NCBI RefSeq assembly: GCF_026126405.1
Contig: NZ_JAFMTQ010000001.1
Location: 444,610-508,609, forward strand
Source: Aureitalea sp. L0-47
GTDB lineage: Bacteria > Bacteroidota > Bacteroidia > Flavobacteriales > Flavobacteriaceae
Reading direction: 5' to 3'
DNA length: 64,000 nt
This document shows positions 14,908 to 23,705 of this stretch, piece after piece. The notes under the pieces were generated by a model. It was given only the letters and a program-made list of their open reading frames with translations, searched no databases and was not told the origin of the DNA. Positions within the stretch are counted from its first letter, which is position 1, and each line of letters starts with the position of its first letter. The position numbers and the translations under genes were made by a program.

Positions 14908-16427
14908 TCACGATCCCGGATCACATCAAAGGCTTCCTTCTCATCACCATTTACATCAATAAGTCCAAAATTTGACTGCTTGCTATTTTTCCACGGTGAT
15001 CCTCCCGTAATTGTTTTCGGACTTGAATGGAAATCATATAAGGTCCAGGTAAGAAAATGTATACCATCATATTGGTTGATGGATAAGAATTGGTCATAAT
15101 ATTCGGCCTGTTCACTTTGATTATGTCCAAAAATATTCCACAACCCAAAATCGGAAGACAACCCCAGTTCCTGTAGGACAAGGGGTTTGGTAGTTCTGCT
15201 TTTTAAAGTGTCGATTGCTTCCTGAAGACCGTCCAGATCCCGATAGAAATGAAATGATAAATAGTCAACCTCGTCTTCGAGTAACAGAGCATCTTCGGGG
15301 TTCGACCATCCAATTGTTACGCTGCTCCCGGGATCCAGTACCTTGATGTAATGGGACATGTGCTCAAGCCAGGCGACCACCTCTTTTTTACCTCGGCTGG
15401 AAAAATCCAGGTCCGGTTCGTTCTTTACATCCCAGCTAAGTACAGCCGGATGATCTTTAAATCGGCAAACCAACTGATTCGCATGCTTTAGAGTTGAGGT
15501 CCAGTCTCTTACTGAATAATCACCGTAGAAATCGAACAAAGTAACGATAACATGCAGCTCATTTGCGGTTGCAATGTCAAGAAGTTGTTGAAGTTTGTCT
15601 AATTTTTCGGTTAGCACATTGGCACTGCCGAAATCCTCGTAATTGACAAAGACCCTAATGGCGTTAAGTCGTAGCTCTTTGATCTTTCTGAAATCTTCCT
15701 GAATTATTGTAGGGTCAAATCCCTTTCCGAATGTGTTCCAAGGGGTTTGCTGTGGATAGTAATTAATACCGTTTAATTGTTCAGGAAGCTTTGCTTTAGG
15801 GTAGTTGTATATAGAAGTGATCGGTTTACCTGATTGGAAGCGTTCCATATGCCTTATGCGCCAGAAACCATCTTCCAGCAACATCACCAATTTATAACTA
15901 GCCAACTCATTTGTCTCGGCTTGGATATTTCCATCCTTCCAAAGGCGTGAATAGGAGCGCATTCCTAAATCCGTAAAGGCAACTAGCTTCCCGTCCGCAC
16001 TGATGAGATCGAATTGTAGATTGTGAGAAAGCGTAGTTGATTCTATTGAAATTCCCATTTCCGAGTTGTACCGAATCAGTTCTTTTAATTTTTCTCTTGC
16101 ATTCTCGGTATACATATCATCCAGACCATTCTGATCTCCCGTGAACAAGGCGTTGTTTCTTACGAACCACGCTATCTTGTAATCGTTGATAATATCATCG
16201 ATGGTATTCAAGGAAAGCGTTCCGCCTTTTGCTTGCAGACTGTCCCAGGATATCTCGGGATGATAGTCTATCGCACCTTCAAGATCGCCGTGAAAAATGG
16301 AGCTTTTACTTGCACCGGAATTCAGAAATGAATATATCTCACCAATACCGAGCAGCAGCAGAGCGTTTAATAAAACAAACCCTGCGATTATGAGAATCCT
16401 GGATGTGATTTTTCGGGATATTCTCAT
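14904..16427 (-). CDS. Membrane-anchored glycoside hydrolase, GH5-like TIM barrel
   Basis: A 507-residue protein with an N-terminal membrane anchor (about 10-28), a domain of unknown type at 70-205 and a (beta/alpha)8 hydrolase domain from about 220. Candidate catalytic residues are E337 in DVKNEPD (acid/base) and E420 in VLQELG (nucleophile), in the order of clan GH-A enzymes. The active part should face the periplasm. It may trim or release the glycan made by this locus. It is the last gene of a leftward three-gene operon with 4-base overlaps (17695, 16424, 14904), the coupling expected for interacting products. Confidence 0.82.
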   Translation of the reverse strand: MRISRKITSRILIIAGFVLLNALLLLGIGEIYSFLNSGASKSSIFHGDLEGAIDYHPEISWDSLQAKGGTLSLNTIDDIINDYKIAWFVRNNALFTGDQNGLDDMYTENAREKLKELIRYNSEMGISIESTTLSHNLQFDLISADGKLVAFTDLGMRSYSRLWKDGNIQAETNELASYKLVMLLEDGFWRIRHMERFQSGKPITSIYNYPKAKLPEQLNGINYYPQQTPWNTFGKGFDPTIIQEDFRKIKELRLNAIRVFVNYEDFGSANVLTEKLDKLQQLLDIATANELHVIVTLFDFYGDYSVRDWTSTLKHANQLVCRFKDHPAVLSWDVKNEPDLDFSSRGKKEVVAWLEHMSHYIKVLDPGSSVTIGWSNPEDALLLEDEVDYLSFHFYRDLDGLQEAIDTLKSRTTKPLVLQELGLSSDFGLWNIFGHNQSEQAEYYDQFLSINQYDGIHFLTWTLYDFHSSPKTITGGSPWKNSKQSNFGLIDVNGDEKEAFDVIRDRD

Positions 16428-17698
16428 CGTTCTACCTCTATTGTTTCAGTGATTCCAAGAGCTCTCACTTCAAAGGTTAACTTTTCTGAAGGAAGCCCCA
16501 GCTTAGAGAGACTGAAATTAACAATGCCTTCTTTACTGCCTTTTCTAAGTATTAAATTATCATTGAGGAACAAGGATATTTCGGTGCCATCCGACACCCA
16601 TTGTCCCATATAACTTATAATAGGTCCCACTACGATGTTGTCCTCCAGCTTGTAATAATTAATGGGAATAGATTCAGTAATTTTTGTAAAGACGAGCTTC
16701 AAGCTATCGCTTTCAGCAATACCCGAAATCCTTGCCCTCACAGACCAGGTGTCTGGATGATCAGGATGAAGTATCTGGGCTGTTGAGACCCCATTGATGG
16801 TGGTTCCGGAGGTTTTTGAAATATTGCCTTGTTCCGATTCGATCTCGAAAGTAACCAAGGTGCCATCGCTGATCACATTTCCGTAGTTGTCCCTTAGCAC
16901 CGAGGTAGATAAACGAACCAGCCGGTTGCCGTCGGCGTAGTCGTGTTCCCTTTTGGCAGAGATTGTGAAATCTACAGGCTTTGAAGGATGTACCTCACTC
17001 TCCATTTCCCGTGCGCCAAAACCATACAAAGAGGCGTTCACAAAATAGGTGCCTGTAGTCGTGGTAGAAGGAAAGACTTTCCACGCGTATCCGTTCTTCA
17101 TTGGGATATTAAAAATAGACGTTTCCCTGCGGAAGGTGCTTCCAATATTTACCATGGTACTATCGCTTACCATATTGTCGTACATATCCGTTGGCAGAGT
17201 GACCAGCATAGCGAAATCAGCGGTGCCTGCCTGGATGCTTGGTGGGCCGAAATAGCTTTCCATGGTAATTGCTGAATCTTCTTTCGGCAAGATGCGAATC
17301 ATTTTTCGATCTGTAATTTTATTATTTACTACAAGTAATACTTCGGTCTCACCTGCCGTCTCACATAAGAAGGATGGTAGCTGGAAATAGCTGTTATTAC
17401 TATCGGTCTGAGGTTCCACGGGAACTGATCCATATGAACTTTTCACCCAAAGAAGGAAGGTATCTGTATTTTTACCTTTCGAAGGAATAGATTCGATGCC
17501 GGTCTCGTGAAATCCGATCCGGATGGAATCCCCTGCTAAGAATTCGACCTTGCCAGGAAGTAATTCGTATCTTCTTTCATCAGAGAACCCGCTAGGAACT
17601 TTAAGATCCTCCTCCGGAGCGAAAGATAAAATCGCCAGCGCCATACAGGTGCTAATGACGATAGAAGCTGCCGTATATGTTCCGATGCTCATCCTCAT
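16424..17698 (-). CDS. Membrane-anchored Ig-like (Big_1) protein of the glycan operon
   Basis: A 424-residue protein with one N-terminal hydrophobic segment (about 8-28), mostly beta-strand sequence, and a bacterial Ig-like region around 238-325 (RDNYGNVISDGTLVTFEIESE ... GVSTAQI), as in invasin-type Big_1 domains. No catalytic motif is seen. Four-base overlaps with both neighbours (the GT-C-like protein upstream, the hydrolase downstream) suggest a three-protein membrane complex. Function is not recognised. Confidence 0.7.
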   Translation of the reverse strand: MRMSIGTYTAASIVISTCMALAILSFAPEEDLKVPSGFSDERRYELLPGKVEFLAGDSIRIGFHETGIESIPSKGKNTDTFLLWVKSSYGSVPVEPQTDSNNSYFQLPSFLCETAGETEVLLVVNNKITDRKMIRILPKEDSAITMESYFGPPSIQAGTADFAMLVTLPTDMYDNMVSDSTMVNIGSTFRRETSIFNIPMKNGYAWKVFPSTTTTGTYFVNASLYGFGAREMESEVHPSKPVDFTISAKREHDYADGNRLVRLSTSVLRDNYGNVISDGTLVTFEIESEQGNISKTSGTTINGVSTAQILHPDHPDTWSVRARISGIAESDSLKLVFTKITESIPINYYKLEDNIVVGPIISYMGQWVSDGTEISLFLNDNLILRKGSKEGIVNFSLSKLGLPSEKLTFEVRALGITETIEVER

Positions 17699-20600
17699 AA
17701 GGCATTTGCAACAAAATAATTCAACTTCAACATGTATTTACTCGCTCCCCGATCCTTTTTGGTATTGGAGTTCTGATCACTTGCAAATTCTCTATCTGAA
17801 AGCCATATGTCCCAAACCTGGGTGTTCGGGTGTCCATTTACAAAAACATTATTCATATCTGAGCTTACCAAGGTGGTCTGCACGGGATGGATATCCAGGC
17901 TGAAACGTTGTTTTCTGTGAGACCGTATACTTTCCGAAATATATCTTTGCTCTACCCAGCTGGTTTTGCCCTTCTCATCCAGGTGAGAGATGAGTAGCTG
18001 CGTAATAGTAGCATCTTTACTTCCTGTGTTGTACAATATCCCTTCAATGGAATCTTGAGAAATTACGAGATCGGATACCGCGATATAATCCCTCAGGTCT
18101 TTGGTGGCTACATTTGCTTCGATCTGGAGTTCAAAGGTGGCTGGAGCATCTGCAATTCTGGCATTTGTGAACTGACTGGGATCGAAGGTTACGGGAAGAG
18201 GGGAAGTGTCCTCATCCCATAAGTATTCTTCGAAATCAACCCTGAACGCCGTACGCTCCTTTGGCAGGAGTTTGTGTTTCATCAGGTCTCGTGCATTGAA
18301 GGAAGCGAGTATTTTATTGTTCCTTGAATAAAGTGTAGCCTTTATACTGATATCTGCCGGAATATTGTCCATGTTTTGAAGCTCTCCAACAATGTGATAT
18401 GTATCATTTAAAGCAACAAGCTTAGCATTTAAAACACTAACAAGCGGTTGTTTCAATACATCTTCATGGTAGGTTTGCTCCGATGAGATCCTTCGTCTGC
18501 CATGGTTTGAGTAGGTTGTCTGTGATGTAGTAAACAGCTGATCGGCAGGGATATCAGTCTCATATTCGAGAGGGTCGAGGTACCACTTGCCTTCGATGCG
18601 CTGCAGTGAGTGATCTATATGTTGTTCGAACTTCTTTAAAGGAGTTACCCATGAGAGTTTTGTTGACACTACTGCACGGTCGCCTTGCTCTGATGCAAGA
18701 TTTGTAGTTATTGCATCCAATTTTGAATAAGAACTAAGGAGTCCATCTGAAACAGATATTTCCAGCATGAACTGATCGAGGGATTTATCTGAATTCGGAT
18801 TCAACAAGCTATACGACTTTTCGAATGCCTTAAAATCGAGTGCATCATAATAGGCTTCAACTGCGTTTTCGGGTGAGATTTGGTCTGAATTGGTAAGGTA
18901 GAACTGAATGCATCCAAAAATAATGAGCACGCTAAGTGCATAGGTCCAGAACCTTGAGAACGGTAGCAGTTTCTTTGGATACGATTCCAAAGCAAGTTTA
19001 AAAGACATATAGGACGGTGCAACAGCTTGTCTTGTTTTAAGTGTTCGTTGCCATAAGGAACGAAGGTTGAGTAAAAGCACAATGAATACAGTAAAAAGTG
19101 GGATGGTCCCCCACATCAAGGCCTGGTAAACGGGAATATCATCTCGCGCTACCCGGGAGGGCAGGGGTGAAACGCCTTCTTTTTCCCAAACTACGATCCC
19201 ATTTTCTAGTCGTTGTAGCCTGTGCCAGCCCGAAAAATAAAGCAGAGGATCGTAAAACTTGTCATTAGAGAAGATATATTTCAAATGGTATTTTTCGGGA
19301 ACAGCCAGGAATTGCTGAAGGGAGCCCAGTCCTTCAACACCTCGGAATTTGGAGTTTTCCAATCGTTCTACTGCTCGTGATGTAAGTTCCGGCAACCTGC
19401 GAGCAGAATGGTAGTTTCCGTCAATGGTAGATGCTTTGGTCTGTGCAGAAAGCCAAGCCATCTGGTCCCCAAAACCTAAAGGTAGATACCTCCATTTATA
19501 ATGTTGATCCTGATTTAGAAAGTTCACCAGGGGTTGCATATTGATTTGCTCCGGTTGAGATGGCCTGAAATATCCAAGACTCATTGTAAATCCCGTCATA
19601 AACAGGAATACGGCTGCCAGAATGGCTCCACTTAATCTATGGTACACCGGGCTGTATTTTTTTTGAAGATATTGCTTCAAATCGCCTTCCGCGAATCTAT
19701 ATAAGAATTCTCCGAAAATGGGTAGTGCCATAATACTTGCCCAAAGCGTGAAGCGGTCTAAGGTGAGTATATTAAAAGCATTGTCACCAAGAATCATCTT
19801 GGGTAGTGGAGTAGTTCCACCGGTACCTAGCAACAATAGCAACGAGAAAGAGAGTCCAAAGAACAAATAGCGCTTGCTAAAATACCTGTAAAAGATATAA
19901 GGAAGTACGATTAGAAGTACACCCCAGGGGATGAGAAAGAAGACTAGACCTGATGAAGTTATCTCCAGGAAGTTATCTCTTGAACCATGGGGGATTGGCA
20001 CCTGGGTAATAGGGTTGTTCTTTGTATTTATCCAATAAGGAAGTATACAAACCACGATAAGTACCAGTGCACCTATACCAAATACCAAGATGCGTTTAAA
20101 GTGATTCCTGAATCTACCAACAAAGATCTTTAGCGTTACTTGCTTCCATGTTCCGGCTTTCTCGAACGAATTATCCATCAATACCATTCCGATCAGAGGA
20201 AAGATGAAGAATACCATCCCGAAGATAGGAGTCACATGGTGGGATGTCACGGTAACGGCGAGTAGTGATAATGAAGTGATCAGATGCCAAATGCGCCCGG
20301 TTTTGAGCCATAGGTAGATTTCTGGTAAGGCATGCATAAGGACTGAGATTCCAATAATGCTTGGTAGCTGTCCAAATAGATGCAAAGTTTCCACAAAAGA
20401 AGAAGAGAATACCGAAATAAGTGCAGCGTAGCCAGCCACGGTTCTATTTGCAGTGATCAATAGAGCATATCGGTATACCCCTGTAACAAATAACAAGGTG
20501 CCAATGATAACTAAGGTGAACATCCCGAATTTCAACCCTCCGATAAACGACAGTAACGCAATGGCCTGATGCACAAGTGGGGGATAACCCAGGACAGTGA

Positions 20601-20778
20601 ATCCAGTATACCAACTCTCGTTCCAAGTGTCGAACCAGTGTTCTGCATAATGACTTCCGAAGAAAACGTGGATCAAGGCATCATAGGTCTGTTCCATGGT
20701 AAAGAACATACTTGTACCATGAAATAACAAAGCCAGTATGATGGCAACTACGAGATATTTATTCGATCTGATCTTCAC
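17695..20778 (-). CDS. Large GT-C-like multi-pass membrane protein, GTG start
   Basis: About 1,027 residues from the GTG at 20776-20778. Reasons for this start: an exact -7 box (TATCTTTG, minus strand) lies at 20816-20823, downstream of the ATG at 20862, and the GTG opens a standard topogenic start KIRSNKYLVVAIILALLF. The first half has 10 or more membrane segments, with an acidic residue in the first exported loop (MEQTYDALIH) as in GT-C glycosyltransferases that use polyprenyl-phosphate sugars. The C-terminal half is exported and carries an NTF2-like region (about 640-750) and beta-rich parts. I infer a transferase acting on the outer face of the inner membrane; the exact family is not recognised. 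It heads the operon with the Ig-like protein and the hydrolase. Confidence 0.75.
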   Translation of the reverse strand: MKIRSNKYLVVAIILALLFHGTSMFFTMEQTYDALIHVFFGSHYAEHWFDTWNESWYTGFTVLGYPPLVHQAIALLSFIGGLKFGMFTLVIIGTLLFVTGVYRYALLITANRTVAGYAALISVFSSSFVETLHLFGQLPSIIGISVLMHALPEIYLWLKTGRIWHLITSLSLLAVTVTSHHVTPIFGMVFFIFPLIGMVLMDNSFEKAGTWKQVTLKIFVGRFRNHFKRILVFGIGALVLIVVCILPYWINTKNNPITQVPIPHGSRDNFLEITSSGLVFFLIPWGVLLIVLPYIFYRYFSKRYLFFGLSFSLLLLLGTGGTTPLPKMILGDNAFNILTLDRFTLWASIMALPIFGEFLYRFAEGDLKQYLQKKYSPVYHRLSGAILAAVFLFMTGFTMSLGYFRPSQPEQINMQPLVNFLNQDQHYKWRYLPLGFGDQMAWLSAQTKASTIDGNYHSARRLPELTSRAVERLENSKFRGVEGLGSLQQFLAVPEKYHLKYIFSNDKFYDPLLYFSGWHRLQRLENGIVVWEKEGVSPLPSRVARDDIPVYQALMWGTIPLFTVFIVLLLNLRSLWQRTLKTRQAVAPSYMSFKLALESYPKKLLPFSRFWTYALSVLIIFGCIQFYLTNSDQISPENAVEAYYDALDFKAFEKSYSLLNPNSDKSLDQFMLEISVSDGLLSSYSKLDAITTNLASEQGDRAVVSTKLSWVTPLKKFEQHIDHSLQRIEGKWYLDPLEYETDIPADQLFTTSQTTYSNHGRRRISSEQTYHEDVLKQPLVSVLNAKLVALNDTYHIVGELQNMDNIPADISIKATLYSRNNKILASFNARDLMKHKLLPKERTAFRVDFEEYLWDEDTSPLPVTFDPSQFTNARIADAPATFELQIEANVATKDLRDYIAVSDLVISQDSIEGILYNTGSKDATITQLLISHLDEKGKTSWVEQRYISESIRSHRKQRFSLDIHPVQTTLVSSDMNNVFVNGHPNTQVWDIWLSDREFASDQNSNTKKDRGASKYMLKLNYFVANAL

Positions 20779-20815
20779 AAAGTTAGACTTTCTGTAAGCT
20801 GTAATTCTACGATAC

Positions 20816-20823
20816 CAAAGATA
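20816..20823 (-). promoter_or_regulatory. -7 box (TATCTTTG) for GT-C/Ig/hydrolase operon
   Basis: Exact TAnnTTTG on the minus strand, 38 bases upstream of the GTG at 20778. Element (d) begins 36 bp further upstream. Confidence 0.55.
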
Positions 20824-20858
20824 GGTGATTCGATGAATGGTACATCTGTCGATAAGTG

Positions 20859-20892
20859 GCATTCATCTACAGTAACCCATCAGCCGTCGAAA
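20859..20892 (+). promoter_or_regulatory. Repeated element (d), putative LytTR site in divergent promoter
   Basis: Core GCATTCATCTACA at 20859-20871 and second half AGCCGTCGAAA at 20882-20892, 21 bp downstream. It shares CTACAGTAAC with element (b). It lies 59 bp upstream of the GT2 -7 box (20920) and between the two divergent -7 boxes, so it could serve both operons. Confidence 0.7.
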
Positions 20893-20919
20893 ACTTCCTT
20901 TTCTCGACGCAGGTCTGGA

Positions 20920-20927
20920 TACGTTTG
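20920..20927 (+). promoter_or_regulatory. -7 box (TACGTTTG) for GT2/manA unit
   Basis: Exact TAnnTTTG, 35 bases before the ATG at 20963. Confidence 0.55.
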
Positions 20928-20962
20928 TATCGAAATTTATTGCAAACCCAAATATATATCTT

Positions 20963-21781
20963 ATGAAAACAGGAATTATTATCCCTTGTTATAATGAAGA
21001 AAAACGACTTGACACAGAGGCTTTCGTTTCTTTTATCAAAGCTAATTACAATTATCATTTATGCTTTGTGAATGATGGAAGTAAAGACAACACATTAAAA
21101 GTACTACACAGTATGAAACAACAGCAACCACATAATATTAGTGTTGTGGATGTAAAACGGAATGTTGGAAAAGCAGCTGCCGTACGTGCAGGCGTAAGAT
21201 ACCTTTATCACCGATCGGATATAATAAGTATTGGATTTATGGATGCCGATCTATCCACCGATTTCAAGGATTTCAAGGATCTCGTGAAAACTCTACACTC
21301 GAATGAGCAATTATCCGTAGTTTTTGGATCGAGGAACACAGGTGGGAATGGTATAAAACGAGACGCCTTCAGAAATGTCATGTCTAAAATGATAAAAAAA
21401 TTCATTCTGATGATTCTCGGTTTACCTATTCGTGATACCCAATGTGGAGCAAAGGTGTTTTCAAAGAATATCGTCCCCATAGTATACGGTGAAGCATTCG
21501 AGAGTAGATGGTTGTTCGACGTTGAGATCTTCCTTCGTTTAAAGAAATACCTCGGCAAGAAGGCAGTAATGAATCATATTTTCGAACAGCCTTTGATGCG
21601 CTGGGTACATGTCGAAGATTCTAAACTAGGTATGAAAGATTCACTCCTAATACCGATGCGGTTATTCAAGATTTGGACGGCCTATTCGCTTTTTCAAAAG
21701 CTGAATGTTGCCGCTCCCAGCGATGGGTTCGTACTGGAACAGGAAATGATTGGAAAAACACAACTATCAATTGCCGCTTAA
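20963..21781 (+). CDS. GT2 glycosyltransferase, DPM1/GtrB-like without membrane tail
   Basis: A 272-residue GT-A enzyme: opening GIIIPCYNEEKRLD, donor site VNDGSKDNT, metal-binding DADLSTDF, and the polyprenyl-phosphate sugar synthase signatures FGSRNTGGNGIKRD and RDTQCGAKVFSK. The C-terminal membrane helices of GtrB proteins are absent, as in soluble dolichol-phosphate-mannose synthase types. It probably loads mannose or glucose onto polyprenyl phosphate, which a GT-C enzyme such as the divergent 17695-20778 gene could use. It is followed by manA one base after its stop. Confidence 0.88.
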   Translation: MKTGIIIPCYNEEKRLDTEAFVSFIKANYNYHLCFVNDGSKDNTLKVLHSMKQQQPHNISVVDVKRNVGKAAAVRAGVRYLYHRSDIISIGFMDADLSTDFKDFKDLVKTLHSNEQLSVVFGSRNTGGNGIKRDAFRNVMSKMIKKFILMILGLPIRDTQCGAKVFSKNIVPIVYGEAFESRWLFDVEIFLRLKKYLGKKAVMNHIFEQPLMRWVHVEDSKLGMKDSLLIPMRLFKIWTAYSLFQKLNVAAPSDGFVLEQEMIGKTQLSIAA

Positions 21782-21782
21782 T

Positions 21783-22796
21783 ATGAAAACAATTACGATG
21801 AAATCATATCCAATAAAATTCAATCCTATTCTTAAAGAAAAGATATGGGGAGGTACAAAACTTATCAACGAATATAATAAGGGCAATTCCCATAGCCCGA
21901 TAGGTGAAAGTTGGGAAATATCCGGAGTGGAAGGAAATATATCGACAGTTATGAACGGTGCTTACAAAGGAATGACATTGAATGAGCTCCAGTCGAGATT
22001 TACTTCAGACTTTCTAGGAGATGAGAATTATTCTCGGTTCGGACAGGATTTTCCCTTACTCATAAAATTTCTTGATGCCAGCAAAGATCTATCCATACAG
22101 GTTCATCCGGACGACGAACTGGCCAGATCAAGACACGGGGGCTATGGTAAAACGGAAATGTGGTACGTAATGGACCACGAAAAGGATGCCTCGGTTATAA
22201 TGGGATCGAGAGATGAGCATACAGCCTTACCAGTTTCAGGGTTTGATGCAACCTCAGTTGATTCATTCTTTAAGAGAGAAAAAGTACAAAACGGGGACAT
22301 ATACTCGATTCCTGCAGGTATGGTACACGCTTTGGGCGCCGGGGTTATGGTTGCCGAAATTCAGCAGACATCAGATATCACTTATCGAATCTTCGATTGG
22401 AATCGCAAGGATTCCGAAGGAAAAAAAAGAGATTTACATATTGATCTGGCTCAGGAGGCCATCAAGGACTTTTCTAGTACAAAAAGAATTTCATATAAAG
22501 CATCCCCTAACACTATGACCAAAACCGTATCGAACGAATTTTTCACTACGAATATGGTGGACGTTCACTCTAAATACAAAAGGGATCTTGCTGAAGTGAA
22601 CTCATTCGTAATTTATATGTGCGTAGAAGGTAGAACATCAATTACGGTTGACAATCACACAGAGATCCTGCAGGCAGGTGAGACTGTTCTGTTGCCGGCT
22701 AATAGTTCAGAAGCTGCATTCTATGGACCAAAGGCACGACTCCTGGAGGTGTATGTGGATCCAGCTATGCATGCATACATGGAAGCAGCCGCTTAA
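21783..22796 (+). CDS. manA: Mannose-6-phosphate isomerase, class I
   Basis: Interconverts fructose-6-phosphate and mannose-6-phosphate, feeding GDP-mannose. The start is the ATG at 21783, one base after the GT2 stop (a second ATG at 21798 is possible; an upstream ATG at 21750 lies inside the GT2 gene). Zinc-site motif QVHPDDELARSRHGGYGKTEMWYV and the later GMVHALGAGVMVAEIQQTSD are clear, with a short cupin-like C-terminus. The length of 337 residues fits the short bacterial class. Linkage to GT2 suggests that mannose enters the glycan. The 3' end overlaps the convergent epimerase by four bases. Confidence 0.93.
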   Translation: MKTITMKSYPIKFNPILKEKIWGGTKLINEYNKGNSHSPIGESWEISGVEGNISTVMNGAYKGMTLNELQSRFTSDFLGDENYSRFGQDFPLLIKFLDASKDLSIQVHPDDELARSRHGGYGKTEMWYVMDHEKDASVIMGSRDEHTALPVSGFDATSVDSFFKREKVQNGDIYSIPAGMVHALGAGVMVAEIQQTSDITYRIFDWNRKDSEGKKRDLHIDLAQEAIKDFSSTKRISYKASPNTMTKTVSNEFFTTNMVDVHSKYKRDLAEVNSFVIYMCVEGRTSITVDNHTEILQAGETVLLPANSSEAAFYGPKARLLEVYVDPAMHAYMEAAA

Positions 22797-23671
22797 GTAA
22801 TGTTAACTTCCAATTCTATACTCCATTCAAATGTTACTCCAGGCCTTAGCGTTTTAAGTCCGATTTTATTGTTGAAAGCATCCGGAATGCACGACATAGG
22901 TTCTACAGCGAAGGATTTCTTATCTATCGGATTGTATAGTTGAATATAACCCTCTTCGGTTACAAACAATTTCAATTCGCGATTCGGTCCTTCTAGAATA
23001 ACTTCTGAATTTGTAAGTCGGTAGGCATTGTCAACTTCTAAACCTGAAAGCTTAAACTTGGAATGGTTCACCGGTGCGGAGTGATCAGGGATCATAGTTT
23101 CATTTACCAGGTATTTTTTTTCAGCTTCAAAATGCAGACTGAATTTCTCCTGGTCTGGTGTTACAAAATAGGGATGCCATCCGAGTCCGAAAGGCATCAG
23201 ATCTTTACCGGTATTCTTTACTGTAAACTTAAGATTCAGCCCTTGAGGACCAATTGTATATTCCAATTCAAGTACATATGGAAATGGGTAGCCCGGACTT
23301 TCAGAATGCGTAAATCGAAGGAAGAGCGAAGTATCGGTATGGGAGATTACTTCAGGGGTTTGGCAATAAGCGAAACCGTGTATGGAGTTCCCATACCTTG
23401 AATCATTCAGGTCTAGCTGATACTGTTTATCTCCAAAATAATACGCTCCATTCGCAATTCGGTTTGGGAAAGGAAATAAGATAGCTGAATTACAGAATTC
23501 CTTGTATTCTTCAAAGCCATCCTTGTCGATGGAAACCCCTTTTATTATCGGCTTTTCGTTTACCACCAATTCCTGTATGCTTCCCCCGAATGAAGGAACA
23601 ATCTTGCATGAGAAACCATCATCTGTAAAATGATAGTAAGGGATTTCGGATTCAACAAAATTGCAGTTCAC
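22793..23671 (-). CDS. Aldose 1-epimerase (galactose mutarotase-like)
   Basis: A 292-residue protein of the GalM/YeaD-like superfamily. Core motifs include LFPFPNRIANGAYYFGDKQYQLDLND, NSIHGFAY (His), GLGWHPYF (His) and a C-terminal FAVEPMSCIPDAF with the likely catalytic Glu. It should interconvert sugar anomers in the cytoplasm. It ends inside the last four bases of manA on the opposite strand. Confidence 0.88.
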   Translation of the reverse strand: MNCNFVESEIPYYHFTDDGFSCKIVPSFGGSIQELVVNEKPIIKGVSIDKDGFEEYKEFCNSAILFPFPNRIANGAYYFGDKQYQLDLNDSRYGNSIHGFAYCQTPEVISHTDTSLFLRFTHSESPGYPFPYVLELEYTIGPQGLNLKFTVKNTGKDLMPFGLGWHPYFVTPDQEKFSLHFEAEKKYLVNETMIPDHSAPVNHSKFKLSGLEVDNAYRLTNSEVILEGPNRELKLFVTEEGYIQLYNPIDKKSFAVEPMSCIPDAFNNKIGLKTLRPGVTFEWSIELEVNIT

Positions 23672-23705
23672 TAAAATATCTTCCGCAGTTTAGTTACGGA
23701 GGATT

